Shown here in pieces: positions 63,364-64,000 of a DNA stretch of 64,000 nucleotides (positions within the stretch are counted from its first letter, which is position 1; every line of letters starts with the position of its first letter). Location: positions 682,001-746,000 of the forward strand of contig CBDCVQ010000019.1 in the NCBI GenBank assembly GCA_965223165.1, written 5' to 3'. Under the pieces are notes generated by a model. It saw only the letters and a list, made by a program, of their open reading frames with translations, did not search any database and had not been told where the DNA came from. The stretch comes from JABDMH01 sp965223165. GTDB lineage: Bacteria; Bacteroidota; Bacteroidia; Chitinophagales; Saprospiraceae. Made by a program: the position numbers and the translations under genes.

Positions 63364-64000
63364 TCATTCCAGCAGGTAGTGGTCAACCCACCTCGGAATC
63401 TCGGAGTACTTGTACAGCACTTCACTACCCTGGTACACTTCGAGTATTAAATTTGCCTGATCCCCGGAATTATCAAAGACGAATGTTCTGTAGGTATATT
63501 GGACTGCATCCCTCAGCAAGTGAAGCGATCGATGATACCTGCTTTCGATTTTTGAAGGCTCTACCGCATGGCCTCCACCACGAACCCTTTGTCGGACTCG
63601 CTCCACATTGATCAGAGGTGACTCTGTCGCGACGAAATACAGATAATTCTTGTATCCTTCTTGCTGAGACTTCTTGAGAAAATCTACTTTCGACTCGTGA
63701 GACATCACCGTTTCAAACGTGAATTTCTTTCCCATTGCCATGAGCTTGTACCTGAGCAGATCAGCGATCAATGCCGCCTCATATGAATGAGTACTCCAAT
63801 CATGGATGTGAATCCTTGCGTTCTGCATTGTCAAGTCGATGTTCAAGCCTTCGCGTTTTGCCTTGGCTAGTAGAGTGTGACCCGATAAGAATGATCTGAA
63901 GTCCTTGGGTGCGAGAGCTCCAAGTCCAAAACTGGCTAGATCTAGGCTCCCTGTGGATCTCAATTGAATTTCGATTTGATCGGCATTTATGTAATGTCCG
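63364..64000 (-). CDS. zeta-toxin-like predicted ATPase/kinase, N-terminus outside the window
   Basis: 212 residues are visible and the frame continues past 64000 (HYINADQIEIQLRS is in frame upstream), so the TTG at 63963 is not the start. INADQIEIQL and GLGALAPKDFRSFLSG are typical of the zeta-toxin / COG4185 P-loop family just after the Walker A region, and FTFETVMSHESKVDFLKKSQ, YFVATESPLINVERVRQRVR and GGGHAVEPSKIESRYHRSLH are its next blocks (arginine-rich ATP contact). Such proteins are either UDP-sugar kinases acting as toxins or uncharacterised ATPases. No antitoxin gene is visible after it, and upstream context is not available. Confidence 0.75.
   Translation of the reverse strand, partial: GHYINADQIEIQLRSTGSLDLASFGLGALAPKDFRSFLSGHTLLAKAKREGLNIDLTMQNARIHIHDWSTHSYEAALIADLLRYKLMAMGKKFTFETVMSHESKVDFLKKSQQEGYKNYLYFVATESPLINVERVRQRVRGGGHAVEPSKIESRYHRSLHLLRDAVQYTYRTFVFDNSGDQANLILEVYQGSEVLYKYSEIPRWVDHYLLE

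Noticed and set aside
63364..64000. Toxin-antitoxin pair
   Set aside because: The zeta-like protein is truncated by the window and no antitoxin frame is visible downstream, so the system cannot be claimed.

Overview
The window is bacterial DNA of moderate GC from a member of the Bacteroidota. The evidence is two SusC/SusD outer-membrane pairs, many short lipoprotein signals, weak Shine-Dalgarno sites and DUF1080/YdjC/PhoPQ-related sugar-locus genes. The species cannot be named from sequence alone; a free-living saprospirian or cytophagian is my guess. I found no rRNA, tRNA or CRISPR array.

Region 1 (1-18627, minus strand) is a polysaccharide-utilisation locus read right to left: SusC, SusD, a terminator-like hairpin, a propeller plus alpha-barrel protein, a PHP-domain lipoprotein, a large glycoside-hydrolase-like protein, a GH2 enzyme with the SD catalytic signature of exo-beta-glucosaminidases, a DegT aminotransferase overlapping a Gfo/Idh/MocA dehydrogenase, a sodium:solute symporter, two tiny membrane proteins and a DapA/NAL-type aldolase cut by the window edge. 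Region 2 (19095-29664) continues the sugar theme: a second propeller/alpha-barrel paralogue overlapping a DUF1080 lipoprotein, a three-gene catabolic operon (isomerase/epimerase, zinc alcohol dehydrogenase, OMPDC-family decarboxylase/synthase), an AraC regulator, a YdjC-type deacetylase, a PhoPQ-related alpha/beta hydrolase and a ceramidase-like protein. Together these look like capture, cleavage, deacetylation, oxidation/transamination and aldol cleavage of a glycan, probably one with amino or acidic sugars.

Region 3 (29665-37409) holds a repeat-rich convergent spacer, a second SusD/SusC pair led by a PKD lipoprotein, a small conserved membrane protein and an 83-bp repeat. Region 4 (37410-46441) holds a secreted PfpI protein divergent from a GlxA-type regulator, a decayed TonB receptor, and an MFS transporter / ureohydrolase / omega-aminotransferase / two aldehyde dehydrogenase cluster that fits breakdown of omega-guanidino or omega-amino acids.

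Region 5 (46612-56933) is a patchwork. A class I P450 system (P450, ferredoxin reductase, ferredoxin) sits with an acyl-CoA dehydrogenase, a serine hydrolase and the stump of an acyl-CoA synthetase. Beside it are a degenerate esterase, a 6-bp minisatellite in front of the ferredoxin, and two inverted copies of a 225-233 bp non-coding element with terminal inverted repeats flanking a PhoD phosphatase. The stop codons of three neighbouring genes or gene remnants lie inside the ends of these elements. Region 6 (57179-64000) holds a multi-pass patatin-like phospholipase, a small lipoprotein, two metallophosphoesterases (one just left of it), a sugar-porter MFS transporter and the 3' part of a zeta-toxin-like ATPase.
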